DNA of 64,000 nt from NCBI RefSeq assembly GCF_023073715.1, contig NZ_JADPKA010000050.1, forward strand, positions 124,001-188,000, read 5' to 3'. Shown piece after piece: positions 53,388-61,318 of this stretch. Both the position numbers and the translations under genes were made by a program. The notes under the pieces were generated by a model that did no database searches, was not told the DNA's origin, and was given only the letters and a program-made list of their open reading frames with translations. This DNA is from Bradyrhizobium sp. 164 (GTDB taxonomy: Bacteria; Pseudomonadota; Alphaproteobacteria; Rhizobiales; Xanthobacteraceae). The stretch's first letter is position 1; every line of letters begins with the position of its first letter.

Positions 53388-55105
53388 TGACGACATTTCA
53401 GGAAGCGCGCGCGTTTCTGCTCAAGCACCGCACGGATTTCGACGCAGCGGTCAAAGGCTTCCGCTGGCCCGATCCGGCTCCCTTCAATTGGGCGCTCGAC
53501 TGGTTCGACGCCGAGCTGGCGGCGAATGCGGACAGCAAGGACCGTCCGGCGCTCTGGATCGTCGATGCCGCGCAGGATCGGCAGACCAAGCTCTCCTTCG
53601 CGGCGCTCTCAAAGCGTTCCAACCAGGTCGCGAACTTCCTTCGCGCGCAGGGCTTGAAGCGCGGCGACCACCTTTTGCTGCTGCTCGGCAATGCGGTTCC
53701 GCTCTGGGAGACGATGCTGGCGGCGATGAAGCTCGGCGTCGTCGTGATTCCCGCGACCACGTTGCTCACCGCCGACGAGCTGCGCGACCGGCTCGATCGC
53801 GGCAAGGCGAAGGCGGTGATTGCTGCCGAGGATCAGGTCGCGAAATTCGCAAGCCTCGGTGCCGAGAGTATCGTCCGCATCGTGGTCGGCGCGGCCTCCA
53901 GCGGCTGGCTGGCCTATGACGAGGCGGCGCACGCTTCGGAGAGTTTTGCGCCTGACGGTCCGACCAATGCCGACGACCCGATGCTGCTCTATTTCACCTC
54001 GGGCACGACCGCAAAACCAAAACTGGTGCGGCACAGTCAGCGCAGTTATCCGGTCGGCCATCTCTCGACTATGTATTGGATCGGGCTGCAGCCCGGCGAC
54101 GTCCATCTCAACATCTCGTCGCCCGGCTGGGCCAAGCACGCCTGGAGCTGCTTTTTCGCGCCGTGGAATGCGGGCGCCACCGTGTTCGTGGTCAACCAGC
54201 CGCGCTTCGACGCAAAAAGCCTGCTCGCCACCATCGGCCGCTGTGGCGTCACTACGTTATGCGCGCCGCCGACGGTATGGCGGCTGTTCATCCAGGAGAA
54301 CCTTGCCTCCTTCAAGGTGTCGCTTCGCGAGGTCTGCGGCGCCGGCGAGCCGCTCAATCCTGAAGTGATCGACAAGGTGCAGGCGGCCTGGGGCCTCACC
54401 ATCCGCGACGGCTACGGTCAGACTGAAACGACGGCACTCGCTGGCAATTCGCCGGGCCAGCCAATCAAGGTCGGATCGATGGGCCGTCCGCTGCCGGGCT
54501 ATCGCGTGCAGATCAGCGATGCCGACGGCAACCCGGCGAAGGAGGGCGAGGTGACGCTGGTGCTCGGCGTGAACCGTCCCGCCGGATTGATGCAGGGCTA
54601 TCAGAGTGATGACGGCAAGCTCTCCGGTGCGGAAGGCGAGCTCTATCGCAGCGGCGACGTCGTGTTCGCGGACGAGGACGGGTATCTCACCTTCGTCGGC
54701 CGCTCCGACGACGTGTTCAAATCGTCCGACTACCGCATCAGCCCGTTCGAACTGGAGAGCGTGCTCCTGGAGCACGAGCTCGTCGCCGAGGCCGCCGTGG
54801 TGCCGAGCCCCGATCCGATCCGGCTCGCGATTCCCAAGGCCTTCGTGTTGCTGACGTCGGGCGCAGAGCGCTCGCCGGAAACCGCGCTCTCGATTTTCAA
54901 GCACCTGCACGCGCGCCTTGCGCCGTTCAAGCGTATCCGCCGTCTCGAAATCGTCACCGAGCTGCCGAAGACCATTTCTGGAAAAATCCGTCGCGTGCAC
55001 CTACGGCGGCTGGAGCGCGATGACGACCGCAACGATCCCCTGCGTGGCCGCGAATTCCGCGAGGAGGATTTTCCGGAGCTGGCAAAAACACGGAGTGAGA
55101 CCTAA
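53387..55105 (+). CDS. AMP-dependent acyl-CoA synthetase
   Basis: The 572-residue adenylate-forming enzyme has the phosphate loop LLYFTSGTTAKPKLVRHS, the A5 motif DGYGQTETT, A7/A8 YRSGDVVFADEDGYLTFVGRSDDVFKSSDYRISPFELES and the A10 Lys in LPKTISGKIRR. It resembles medium-chain or branched acyl-CoA ligases (ACSM type). It directly overlaps mmsB. It could activate free isobutyrate or another acid to enter the same pathway. Confidence 0.92.
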   Translation: MTTFQEARAFLLKHRTDFDAAVKGFRWPDPAPFNWALDWFDAELAANADSKDRPALWIVDAAQDRQTKLSFAALSKRSNQVANFLRAQGLKRGDHLLLLLGNAVPLWETMLAAMKLGVVVIPATTLLTADELRDRLDRGKAKAVIAAEDQVAKFASLGAESIVRIVVGAASSGWLAYDEAAHASESFAPDGPTNADDPMLLYFTSGTTAKPKLVRHSQRSYPVGHLSTMYWIGLQPGDVHLNISSPGWAKHAWSCFFAPWNAGATVFVVNQPRFDAKSLLATIGRCGVTTLCAPPTVWRLFIQENLASFKVSLREVCGAGEPLNPEVIDKVQAAWGLTIRDGYGQTETTALAGNSPGQPIKVGSMGRPLPGYRVQISDADGNPAKEGEVTLVLGVNRPAGLMQGYQSDDGKLSGAEGELYRSGDVVFADEDGYLTFVGRSDDVFKSSDYRISPFELESVLLEHELVAEAAVVPSPDPIRLAIPKAFVLLTSGAERSPETALSIFKHLHARLAPFKRIRRLEIVTELPKTISGKIRRVHLRRLERDDDRNDPLRGREFREEDFPELAKTRSET

Positions 55106-55585
55106 GTGAACGAAGCCTGGAAGAAGCCGCCGATTACGCTGGACGCCTATCAGGCCATGGTCGGCAAAGAGATCGGCGTGTCGTCTTGGCACCTGATCGA
55201 CCAGCCCCGCATCGACGCCTATGCCGACGTGATCGAGGATCACCAGTTTATCCATGTCGACCCGGAGCGCGCCAAGAAGGAAACCGCGTTCGGCACCACC
55301 ATCGCACACGGCTTCCTGACGATGTCGCTGATGTCGATCATGTCGTATGAGGTGATGCCTGTGATCGCGGGCACCACGATGGGCGTGAATTACGGGTTCG
55401 ACAAGCTCCGCTTCATCTCGCCGGTGCGCTCGGGCAAGCGCGTCCGCGGTCGCTTCATGCTGACGGAGGCCAAGCTGCGCAAGGCAGGCGAATTGCAATC
55501 CCGCACCAACGTGACCGTGGAGATCGAAGGCGAGGACAAGCCCGCGCTGGTCGCGGATTGGCTCGGGTTGATCTATTTCGCCTGA
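55106..55585 (+). CDS. MaoC-family (R)-specific enoyl-CoA hydratase-like protein
   Basis: The GTG at 55106 directly follows the ligase stop and gives 159 residues. The hot-dog hydratase signature DVIEDHQFIHVDPERAKKETAFGTTIAHGFLTMSLMS contains the catalytic Asp and His. It could supply a hydratase step in this operon. A palindromic repeat follows. Confidence 0.9.
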   Translation: MNEAWKKPPITLDAYQAMVGKEIGVSSWHLIDQPRIDAYADVIEDHQFIHVDPERAKKETAFGTTIAHGFLTMSLMSIMSYEVMPVIAGTTMGVNYGFDKLRFISPVRSGKRVRGRFMLTEAKLRKAGELQSRTNVTVEIEGEDKPALVADWLGLIYFA

Positions 55586-55656
55586 CCCCGCCCGTCGTTG
55601 CCGGGCTTGACCCGGCAATCCATCGCTGCTCAAAAAGGCACCCCAGAGCGGGGTTT

Positions 55657-55791
55657 CACCCTCTCCCCTTGTGGGAGAGGGTGCCTCGCGAACGCGAGGC
55701 GGGTGAGGGGTCTCTCTCCGCGAGCGCATCTTTGCCGAGAGAGACCCCTCATCCGGCGCTTCGCGCCACCTTCTCCCACAAGGGGAGAAGG
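55657..55791. repeat. Large nested palindromic repeat after the MaoC gene
   Basis: CCTCTCCCCTTGTGGGAGAGG at the left pairs with CCTTCTCCCACAAGGGGAGAAGG at the right. The inner arms GAGGGGTCTCTCTC and GAGAGAGACCCCTC also pair. A CGTTGCCGGGCTTGACCCGGCAAT hairpin (about 55596-55619) precedes it. The element sits within the operon and could weaken expression of the downstream SDR and flavoprotein. Confidence 0.8.
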
Positions 55792-55815
55792 GAAGAAGAA
55801 CAGAGACTCCTACTC

Positions 55816-56733
55816 ATGGCAATCAGGTTCGACGGACGCGTCGCCATCGTCACCGGCGCGGGCAATGGTCTGGGGCGGGCGCATGCGCTGGGATTGGCCA
55901 GCCGCGGCGCCAAGGTCGTCGTCAACGACTTCGGCGGCGCGCGCGACGGCACCGGCGGCTCGCTGTCGCCGGCCGAATCCGTGGTCGAGGAGATCCGCAA
56001 AGCGGGCGGCTCCGCGATGGCCGACGGCGCCGATGTCTCGAATTTCGAGCAGGTCACAGCCATGGTCGAGCGCGCCACCAGGGAGTGGGGCAGCGTCGAT
56101 CTCCTGTGCGCCAATGCCGGCATCCTGCGCGACAAGTCGTTCGGCAAGATGGAGGCGACCGACTTCCAGAAGGTGCTCGACGTGCATCTCGTCGGCACCT
56201 TCTATTGCTGCAAGGCGGTCTGGGCCGGCATGCGCGACCGCAACTACGGCCGCATCGTGCTGACGACGTCGTCCTCCGGCCTCTACGGCAATTTCGGACA
56301 GGCCAATTACGGCGCGGCGAAATCGGGCATGGTCGGCCTGATGAACGTGCTCGCGGAAGAGGGCCGCAAGAACAACATCCGCGTCAACATTATCTCGCCG
56401 ACAGCGGCAACCCGCATGACCGAAGAGCTGCTGCCGCCGCAGGCCCTGCAACTGATGAAGCCCAACGCGATCACGCCCGCGGTCGAGTACATGCTCAGCG
56501 AGGACGCGCCGACCCGCACCATCATGGGTGCCGGCGCCGGCTCCTTCGCGGTGATCAAGATCTTGGAGAGCGAAGGCATCAACCTGCCGGAATCCGAATG
56601 GACCCCGGACGCGGTCGCCGCGCACTTCGCCGAGATCAGCGACATGTCGAAGGCCAAGGCGCTGACGGGTGCGTTCGAGCAGACGCAGAAATACGTCGCG
56701 CAGGCCGCGGCGCGGGCGGGGGTAAAACTCTGA
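55816..56733 (+). CDS. SDR-family 3-hydroxyacyl-CoA dehydrogenase-like (HSD17B4 type)
   Basis: The 305-residue protein begins MAIRFDGRVAIVTGAGNGLGRAHALGLASRGAKVVVNDFGG, the opening of the multifunctional peroxisomal-type SDRs. It has DLLCANAGILRDKSFGKM, the catalytic YGAAK and an extended C-terminus. It probably oxidises a 3-hydroxyacyl-CoA, pairing with the MaoC hydratase. A ribosome site is not obvious, and the next gene overlaps its stop. Confidence 0.9.
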   Translation: MAIRFDGRVAIVTGAGNGLGRAHALGLASRGAKVVVNDFGGARDGTGGSLSPAESVVEEIRKAGGSAMADGADVSNFEQVTAMVERATREWGSVDLLCANAGILRDKSFGKMEATDFQKVLDVHLVGTFYCCKAVWAGMRDRNYGRIVLTTSSSGLYGNFGQANYGAAKSGMVGLMNVLAEEGRKNNIRVNIISPTAATRMTEELLPPQALQLMKPNAITPAVEYMLSEDAPTRTIMGAGAGSFAVIKILESEGINLPESEWTPDAVAAHFAEISDMSKAKALTGAFEQTQKYVAQAAARAGVKL

Positions 56734-57956
56734 TAGCGGTCGCCGTCATCGGCGGCGGTCCCGCCGGGCTGATGGCGGCGGAGGTGCTGGCACAGGAAGG
56801 CCTGCGCGTCACCGTCTACGACGCCATGCCGTCTGCTGGCCGAAAATTCCTCATGGCCGGCCGCGGCGGTCTCAATCTCACCCATAGCGAGCCGCTGCCG
56901 CAGTTCATGGCGGGCTACCGCGCGGCGGCGCCGAAGCTGAAGGGTGCCATCGACGCGTTTCCGCCCGACGCGCTGCGCGCCTGGAGCGAGGCGCTGGGCG
57001 AGCCGACTTTCGTCGGTAGCAGCGGGCGGGTGTTTCCGAAGGCATTCAAGGCATCGCCCCTGCTGCGAGCCTGGTTGCGGCGCCTGGATGCGCGCGGTGT
57101 CCGCTTCGCCTTTCGCCATCGATGGACTGGCTGGGACAACGGGGGACGGCTGCAATTCCAAACACCCGATGGAACGGCTGAAATCGCTGCCAAAGCGACG
57201 GTGCTGGCACTCGGCGGCGCAAGCTGGCCGCGGCTCGGCTCAGACGGCGGCTGGGCGACAATTCTGGCGGACAAGGGCATTGCGATATCGCCGCTGCGGC
57301 CTGCCAATTGCGGCTTCACCGTCGCCTGGTCCGATGTGTTCCGCACGCGTTTCGAAGGCCAACCGCTCAAGGGAATTGCGCTCAACTTCGGTCCGCATGG
57401 CCTGCGCGGCGAGGCCATCATCACGCGGGCCGGCATCGAGGGCGGGGCGATCTACGCGTTGTCGGCCGAACTGCGCGAGGCGATCGCTGCGGACGGCGAG
57501 GCGGTGCTGCGCGTCGCCTTGCGCCCGGACGTTGATGAGGCCGAACTCGTCAAGCGCCTGTCTGCCCCGCGCGGCAAACAGTCGCTCTCCAACTTCCTGC
57601 GCAAGGCCGCGCAGCTTTCGCCCGTATCCGCCGGGTTGCTGCAGGAGGTGGCAATCGGCACGGGCCAGTCGCTGTCGGCGATGCCGCCCGAGCGATTGGC
57701 GGAGCTCATCAACGCCGTGCCGATCAAGCTAACTGGCGTAGCGCCAATTGCGCGTGCCATTTCCAGCGCCGGGGGCATCTCATTCGATGAACTCACTGCG
57801 GATTACATGATCCGCAAGTTGCCCGGCGTATTTGCCGCCGGCGAGATGCTGGACTGGGAGGCGCCGACCGGCGGCTATCTGTTGCAGGCGTCGTTTGCGA
57901 CCGGCGCCGCGGCGGGCAGGGGCGTGCTGAAACGGCTCGCCCAATTGTCGTCCTGA
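56730..57956 (+). CDS. FAD-dependent oxidoreductase (BaiN/HI0933-like flavoprotein) with no standard start codon
   Basis: The protein reads LIAVAVIGGGPAGLMAAEVLAQEGLRVTVYDAMPSAGRKFLMAGRGGLNLTHSEP, with an intact FAD motif at its very start. About 408 residues follow to the stop at 57956, ending EAPTGGYLLQASFATGAAAGRGVLKRL. In this frame only a CTG (56730) and an ATA (56733) precede the Rossmann strand, overlapping the SDR stop. The first ATG is inside the FAD motif. Either a non-canonical start or a base error is involved. The true role is unknown; relatives are annotated as flavoprotein reductases. Confidence 0.85.
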   Translation: MIAVAVIGGGPAGLMAAEVLAQEGLRVTVYDAMPSAGRKFLMAGRGGLNLTHSEPLPQFMAGYRAAAPKLKGAIDAFPPDALRAWSEALGEPTFVGSSGRVFPKAFKASPLLRAWLRRLDARGVRFAFRHRWTGWDNGGRLQFQTPDGTAEIAAKATVLALGGASWPRLGSDGGWATILADKGIAISPLRPANCGFTVAWSDVFRTRFEGQPLKGIALNFGPHGLRGEAIITRAGIEGGAIYALSAELREAIAADGEAVLRVALRPDVDEAELVKRLSAPRGKQSLSNFLRKAAQLSPVSAGLLQEVAIGTGQSLSAMPPERLAELINAVPIKLTGVAPIARAISSAGGISFDELTADYMIRKLPGVFAAGEMLDWEAPTGGYLLQASFATGAAAGRGVLKRLAQLSS

Positions 57957-57965
57957 TCTTCCCGA

Positions 57966-59183
57966 TCATAACGTGCCGGTCCTAGAGACGAGATTCGTGA
58001 GGAGGCCCAACACGCCGAAGCTTGCTGCGACGGCGCAAACCAGGGTCCAGCCGCCATAGCTCCAGGCCAGGGAGGCCGCCGCGGCGCCGACGCCGCCACC
58101 GAAGAAGAACAGCGCGACAAACAGGCCGTTCAGTCGGCCGCGCGCTTCCGGTCGCAGCAGGTTGATGGCGCGGCGGCCGAGCGTCTGGTCGGTGGTGATG
58201 CCGACGTCGAGCAGGATCGTGCCAAGGCTCAACACCAGCAGTGCGGTGATGCGGGATTCCAGCATGCCCGCCCAAGCACACAGCGCGAGTGAGCCGATGA
58301 TGAGCAGATGGGCCGCAAGGAACATCGGCCGCGCCCTGCCTTTGTCGCCCCAGCGGCCGGCGATCGGTGTTGCCGCCGCGCCAGCCACGCCAATCAGCGC
58401 GAACACAGCAATTCCCTTGGCGTCGAGGCCGAATGGAGCATCGGGCAGCCGCAGTGCGACTGCCGACCAGAACGCGGTGAAGGAAGCCATGACAAGCGAT
58501 GCGGTCCAGGCGCGCACCCGCAGCACGGGCTCTTCCCGCAGCAGCCTTGGAAAGGATAGGAGCAATTCGCCGTAGCTCGCGTGTGCTGTCGTTTGAAGCG
58601 TTGGAAGATAGCGGCCAAGTGCACCGGAAAGCAGCGCCATCAGCGCGGCCGAGACGACGTAATAGGCGCGCCAGCTCCAGAGATCCGCGATCAGGCTCGC
58701 CGCGGGCCGTGACAAGAGGATACCGACCATCAATCCACCCATCACTTCGCCGATGGCCTGACCGCGACGGTCCGGCGGCACCATGGATGCGACCAGCGGA
58801 ACCATCATCTGGATCGCCGCGCAGGACGCGCCGAGGATGAAGGTGGCGAGCAGCAGGAGCGAGGGCGTCGGCGCAAGTGCCATTGCGAGCGCGGCGAGGA
58901 TGGCGCAGCCGAGCGTCCGCAGGATGAGTCGCCGGTTCTCGACGAGATCGACCAGAGGCACGAGCAGCAGCAGGCCGAGCGCATAGCCGAGCAATGTCAG
59001 CGTGCTGATCAGGCCGGCCTGCCACGCAGTCATGGACAGTGACCGGCCAATCAGTCCGAGCAGGATCTGCGGCGCGAACAGATCCGTGACGACGACACCG
59101 GCGGTGACGGCGCCGAGCCAGATCAGGGGCCGCTCGGCGAGTTGCCCTCGAGACCCCGGCTTGGTTACTTCGGAAATAGTCAT
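57966..59183 (-). CDS. MFS efflux transporter
   Basis: The 405-residue protein has 12 helices. It has LVPLVDLVENRRLILRTLG in the A-loop and MMVPLVASMVPPDRRGQAIGEVMGG in the cytoplasmic loop typical of drug/proton antiporters. The divergent LysR gene, with 91 bp between starts, probably regulates it. The substrate is unknown. Confidence 0.9.
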   Translation of the reverse strand: MTISEVTKPGSRGQLAERPLIWLGAVTAGVVVTDLFAPQILLGLIGRSLSMTAWQAGLISTLTLLGYALGLLLLVPLVDLVENRRLILRTLGCAILAALAMALAPTPSLLLLATFILGASCAAIQMMVPLVASMVPPDRRGQAIGEVMGGLMVGILLSRPAASLIADLWSWRAYYVVSAALMALLSGALGRYLPTLQTTAHASYGELLLSFPRLLREEPVLRVRAWTASLVMASFTAFWSAVALRLPDAPFGLDAKGIAVFALIGVAGAAATPIAGRWGDKGRARPMFLAAHLLIIGSLALCAWAGMLESRITALLVLSLGTILLDVGITTDQTLGRRAINLLRPEARGRLNGLFVALFFFGGGVGAAAASLAWSYGGWTLVCAVAASFGVLGLLTNLVSRTGTL

Positions 59184-59221
59184 GGATCCTCGCAGCTCTG
59201 GTGCGGGACCCTTTAAACGGA

Positions 59222-59235
59222 AGCATCAATATGCT
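59222..59235. promoter_or_regulatory. Small palindrome AGCAT-N4-ATGCT in the MFS/LysR divergent region
   Basis: Five-base arms spaced by CAAT lie in the A+T-rich promoter region, 40 bp before the LysR start and 39 bp before the MFS start. It is a plausible LysR site, but short palindromes of this length arise easily by chance. Confidence 0.35.
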
Positions 59236-59274
59236 ACAATTCAAATAAGACTATAAAGAATATGCGAGTTGCTC

Positions 59275-60177
59275 ATGAACACCCATGACCTTGTCGCCTT
59301 CGTCGCGGTGGTCGAGACCGGATCGATCGTCGCGGCCTCGGCACGTCTCAATCTCACGCAGCCCGGCGTGACGCGTCGCATCCAGAATCTCGAGGAGATG
59401 CTGGGGGCACAGCTCCTGGATCGGCTGTCGAAGCCGCTGAAACCGACGGCGGCGGGCCACGAGGCCTATGAGCGGGGCCGGCGCCTGCTCAGGATGCTGG
59501 ACGACCTCAAGTCGGGCGTTGCCGATGACGGCATGGTGCGCGGCGAGTTCAGGCTCGGTCTGACGCCGTTCCTCTCGGAGGCAGGGTTGACCGGACCGCT
59601 CGATGCTGTGCGCGCCGAATTTCCCGTACTTGCCGTGCGTGTCGTCTCAGGTTGGTCGCCAAACCAGCTCGAACGTGTCTGTCGCAATGAACTCGATGCC
59701 GCCGCGATCTGTCTGCCTGACGGAGCCGTGCCGCCTGCCGATCTCGTTGCGGATGATCTCGGGGCGCAGCCGGTTGTGTTTGTCGTCGCGCGCGACATGA
59801 AGATTCCGCGCATCGTCGACCTGGAACGACTGTCGCAGCTATCCTGGGTGATCAACCAGGACGGTTGCGGGTTTCGCGATACGCTGAAACGAAAGTTCGA
59901 TGCCGCGCATCTTCCGTTCAATATCGCGGTAGAGGCGTTGGACAGCGAACTGCGCCTGTCGCTGGTGTCGCGCGGCCTCGGCATCGGGCTGGTCACTCCG
60001 ATCGCACTGAAGCACAGCGCGTTTCGTGACAAGCTCAAGGCCGTCGCTGCGCGCGACTTCAAACCCGCCGTGCGCGCATGGATGATCCATCGCGCGCCCG
60101 CCGGGCGTCTGAAGCGGCCGATCAAGCTCTTCCGCGACGAGCTGGACAGAGAGCTCCAGGCCCTGATCGGGCGTTAG
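59275..60177 (+). CDS. LysR-family regulator of the divergent MFS transporter
   Basis: I chose the ATG at 59275 (MNTHDLVAFVAVVETGSIVAASARLNLTQPGVTRRIQNLEEMLG), giving 300 residues. The helix-turn-helix is near residues 5-63. The effector domain carries LKSGVADDGMVRGEFRLGLTPFLSE and WVINQDGCGFRDTLKRKF. It ends with a 4-bp tail-to-tail overlap with the convergent PLP-enzyme gene. Confidence 0.9.
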   Translation: MNTHDLVAFVAVVETGSIVAASARLNLTQPGVTRRIQNLEEMLGAQLLDRLSKPLKPTAAGHEAYERGRRLLRMLDDLKSGVADDGMVRGEFRLGLTPFLSEAGLTGPLDAVRAEFPVLAVRVVSGWSPNQLERVCRNELDAAAICLPDGAVPPADLVADDLGAQPVVFVVARDMKIPRIVDLERLSQLSWVINQDGCGFRDTLKRKFDAAHLPFNIAVEALDSELRLSLVSRGLGIGLVTPIALKHSAFRDKLKAVAARDFKPAVRAWMIHRAPAGRLKRPIKLFRDELDRELQALIGR

Positions 60178-61253
60178 CGCAGCTTTCCCCGCGCCGCGAC
60201 CGGCAGTGTGCCGATGATCTCCTCGCCGCGCACCATCACGACCTCATCCATCATGTTGACGACGACGCAGACATGGTTCGGCACGATGCGGACGACGTCG
60301 CCGACGTTGGGCCGCGTGTTGCTGCGGGAGAGGTCGAGGAAGCCGTGCTCCTCGGCAAAGCGCGCGATCTTCGCTTCGGGATGCTCCAGGATCAGGCCGT
60401 GACCATCGAGGCCGCCGGTGTCCGTGGTCAGCGTCTTCGAACCGGCATCGAGAATGCCGCGCTCGGGCGCGGCGCGGCTCACCACTGTCGAATAGATGTG
60501 CAGTGCGCAGTCGTCCCAACTGGCGACGCCGGCGGCGACCTGCATGCGGTCGTTGTAGATATAGGTGCCGAAGCGGTGCTCGGTGCCGCCCTTGAGCTTG
60601 CCGAGGTTCTTCAGGTTCGGCGTGCCCCCGGTCGAGACGATCTTCGCGTCCAGCCCGTGCGCGCGCACGCCGGCTAGCGCCTCGTCGTAGAATTTTTGCG
60701 CGTCCGCCCAGCCGGTCTCGGTCGGATACATCAGGAAGCCGGCGAACTGCAGTCCTTTGGACGCGGCGATCTCCCGCGCCAAAGCGATTGCTTCGGCCGG
60801 CATCTCGACACCGGCGCGCTTGCGGCCCGTGTCGCATTCGACCACGACCGAGAGCGGGCGGCCTGATGCGGCGGCTGCCTTGGGGAGCCCTGCGACGACG
60901 GTCGAATTGTCGGCGGCCACGGTCATGTTGGCCTTCGCCTGGAGCGCGCCGAGCCGCGCCATCTTCTCTTCGCCCAGGAGATTGTAGCTGATCAGGATAT
61001 CGTCGATGCCCGCATTGGCCATGATCTCGGCTTCGCCGAGCTTCTGGCAGGTGATCCCCTTGGCACCGGCCGCAACCTGCATTTTTGCAATCGTCGGGTT
61101 CTTGTGTGTCTTGATGTGGGGACGATTGGCGATGCCGGCATCATCGCAGGCCTTCTGGATGCGCGCGATGTTGCGCTCGACCCTGTCCATGTCGATGACG
61201 GCGCAGGGCGTGCCGTATTCGCGGGCGATTTTTGCGGCGAGGGGGGTGGTCAT
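60174..61253 (-). CDS. D-threonine aldolase/D-serine dehydratase-like PLP enzyme
   Basis: The 359-residue fold-type III PLP protein has the Lys-PLP motif RPHIKTHKNP (about residues 45-54) and ISYNLLGEEKMARL. Its C-terminal metal-binding part contains IVPNHVCVVVNMMDEV, with the His-x-Cys pair that binds Mn or Zn in D-threonine aldolase and D-serine dehydratase. It acts on D-amino acids, either by retro-aldol cleavage or by dehydration. It lies downstream of the uup gene on the same strand. Confidence 0.88.
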   Translation of the reverse strand: MTTPLAAKIAREYGTPCAVIDMDRVERNIARIQKACDDAGIANRPHIKTHKNPTIAKMQVAAGAKGITCQKLGEAEIMANAGIDDILISYNLLGEEKMARLGALQAKANMTVAADNSTVVAGLPKAAAASGRPLSVVVECDTGRKRAGVEMPAEAIALAREIAASKGLQFAGFLMYPTETGWADAQKFYDEALAGVRAHGLDAKIVSTGGTPNLKNLGKLKGGTEHRFGTYIYNDRMQVAAGVASWDDCALHIYSTVVSRAAPERGILDAGSKTLTTDTGGLDGHGLILEHPEAKIARFAEEHGFLDLSRSNTRPNVGDVVRIVPNHVCVVVNMMDEVVMVRGEEIIGTLPVAARGKLR

Positions 61254-61269
61254 GGATGTCCTTTAGTTG

Positions 61270-61318
61270 GCGCGTATTCCAATCGCAAAACCGGTGCCCA
61301 CTTTTGCGGAATACGCGC
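61270..61318. repeat. Inverted repeat GCGCGTATTCC/GGAATACGCGC between uup and the PLP-enzyme gene
   Basis: Eleven-base arms (61270-61280 and 61308-61318) plus inner GCAAAA/TTTTGC form a stable hairpin. The right arm touches the uup stop codon. On the minus strand it could act as the uup 3' terminator. Confidence 0.6.

Noticed and set aside
56085..56729. N-terminal extension of the flavoprotein frame through the SDR gene
   Set aside because: The extension runs in another frame of a conserved SDR gene and is Gln/Arg/His-rich. Flavoproteins of this family start at the FAD motif.
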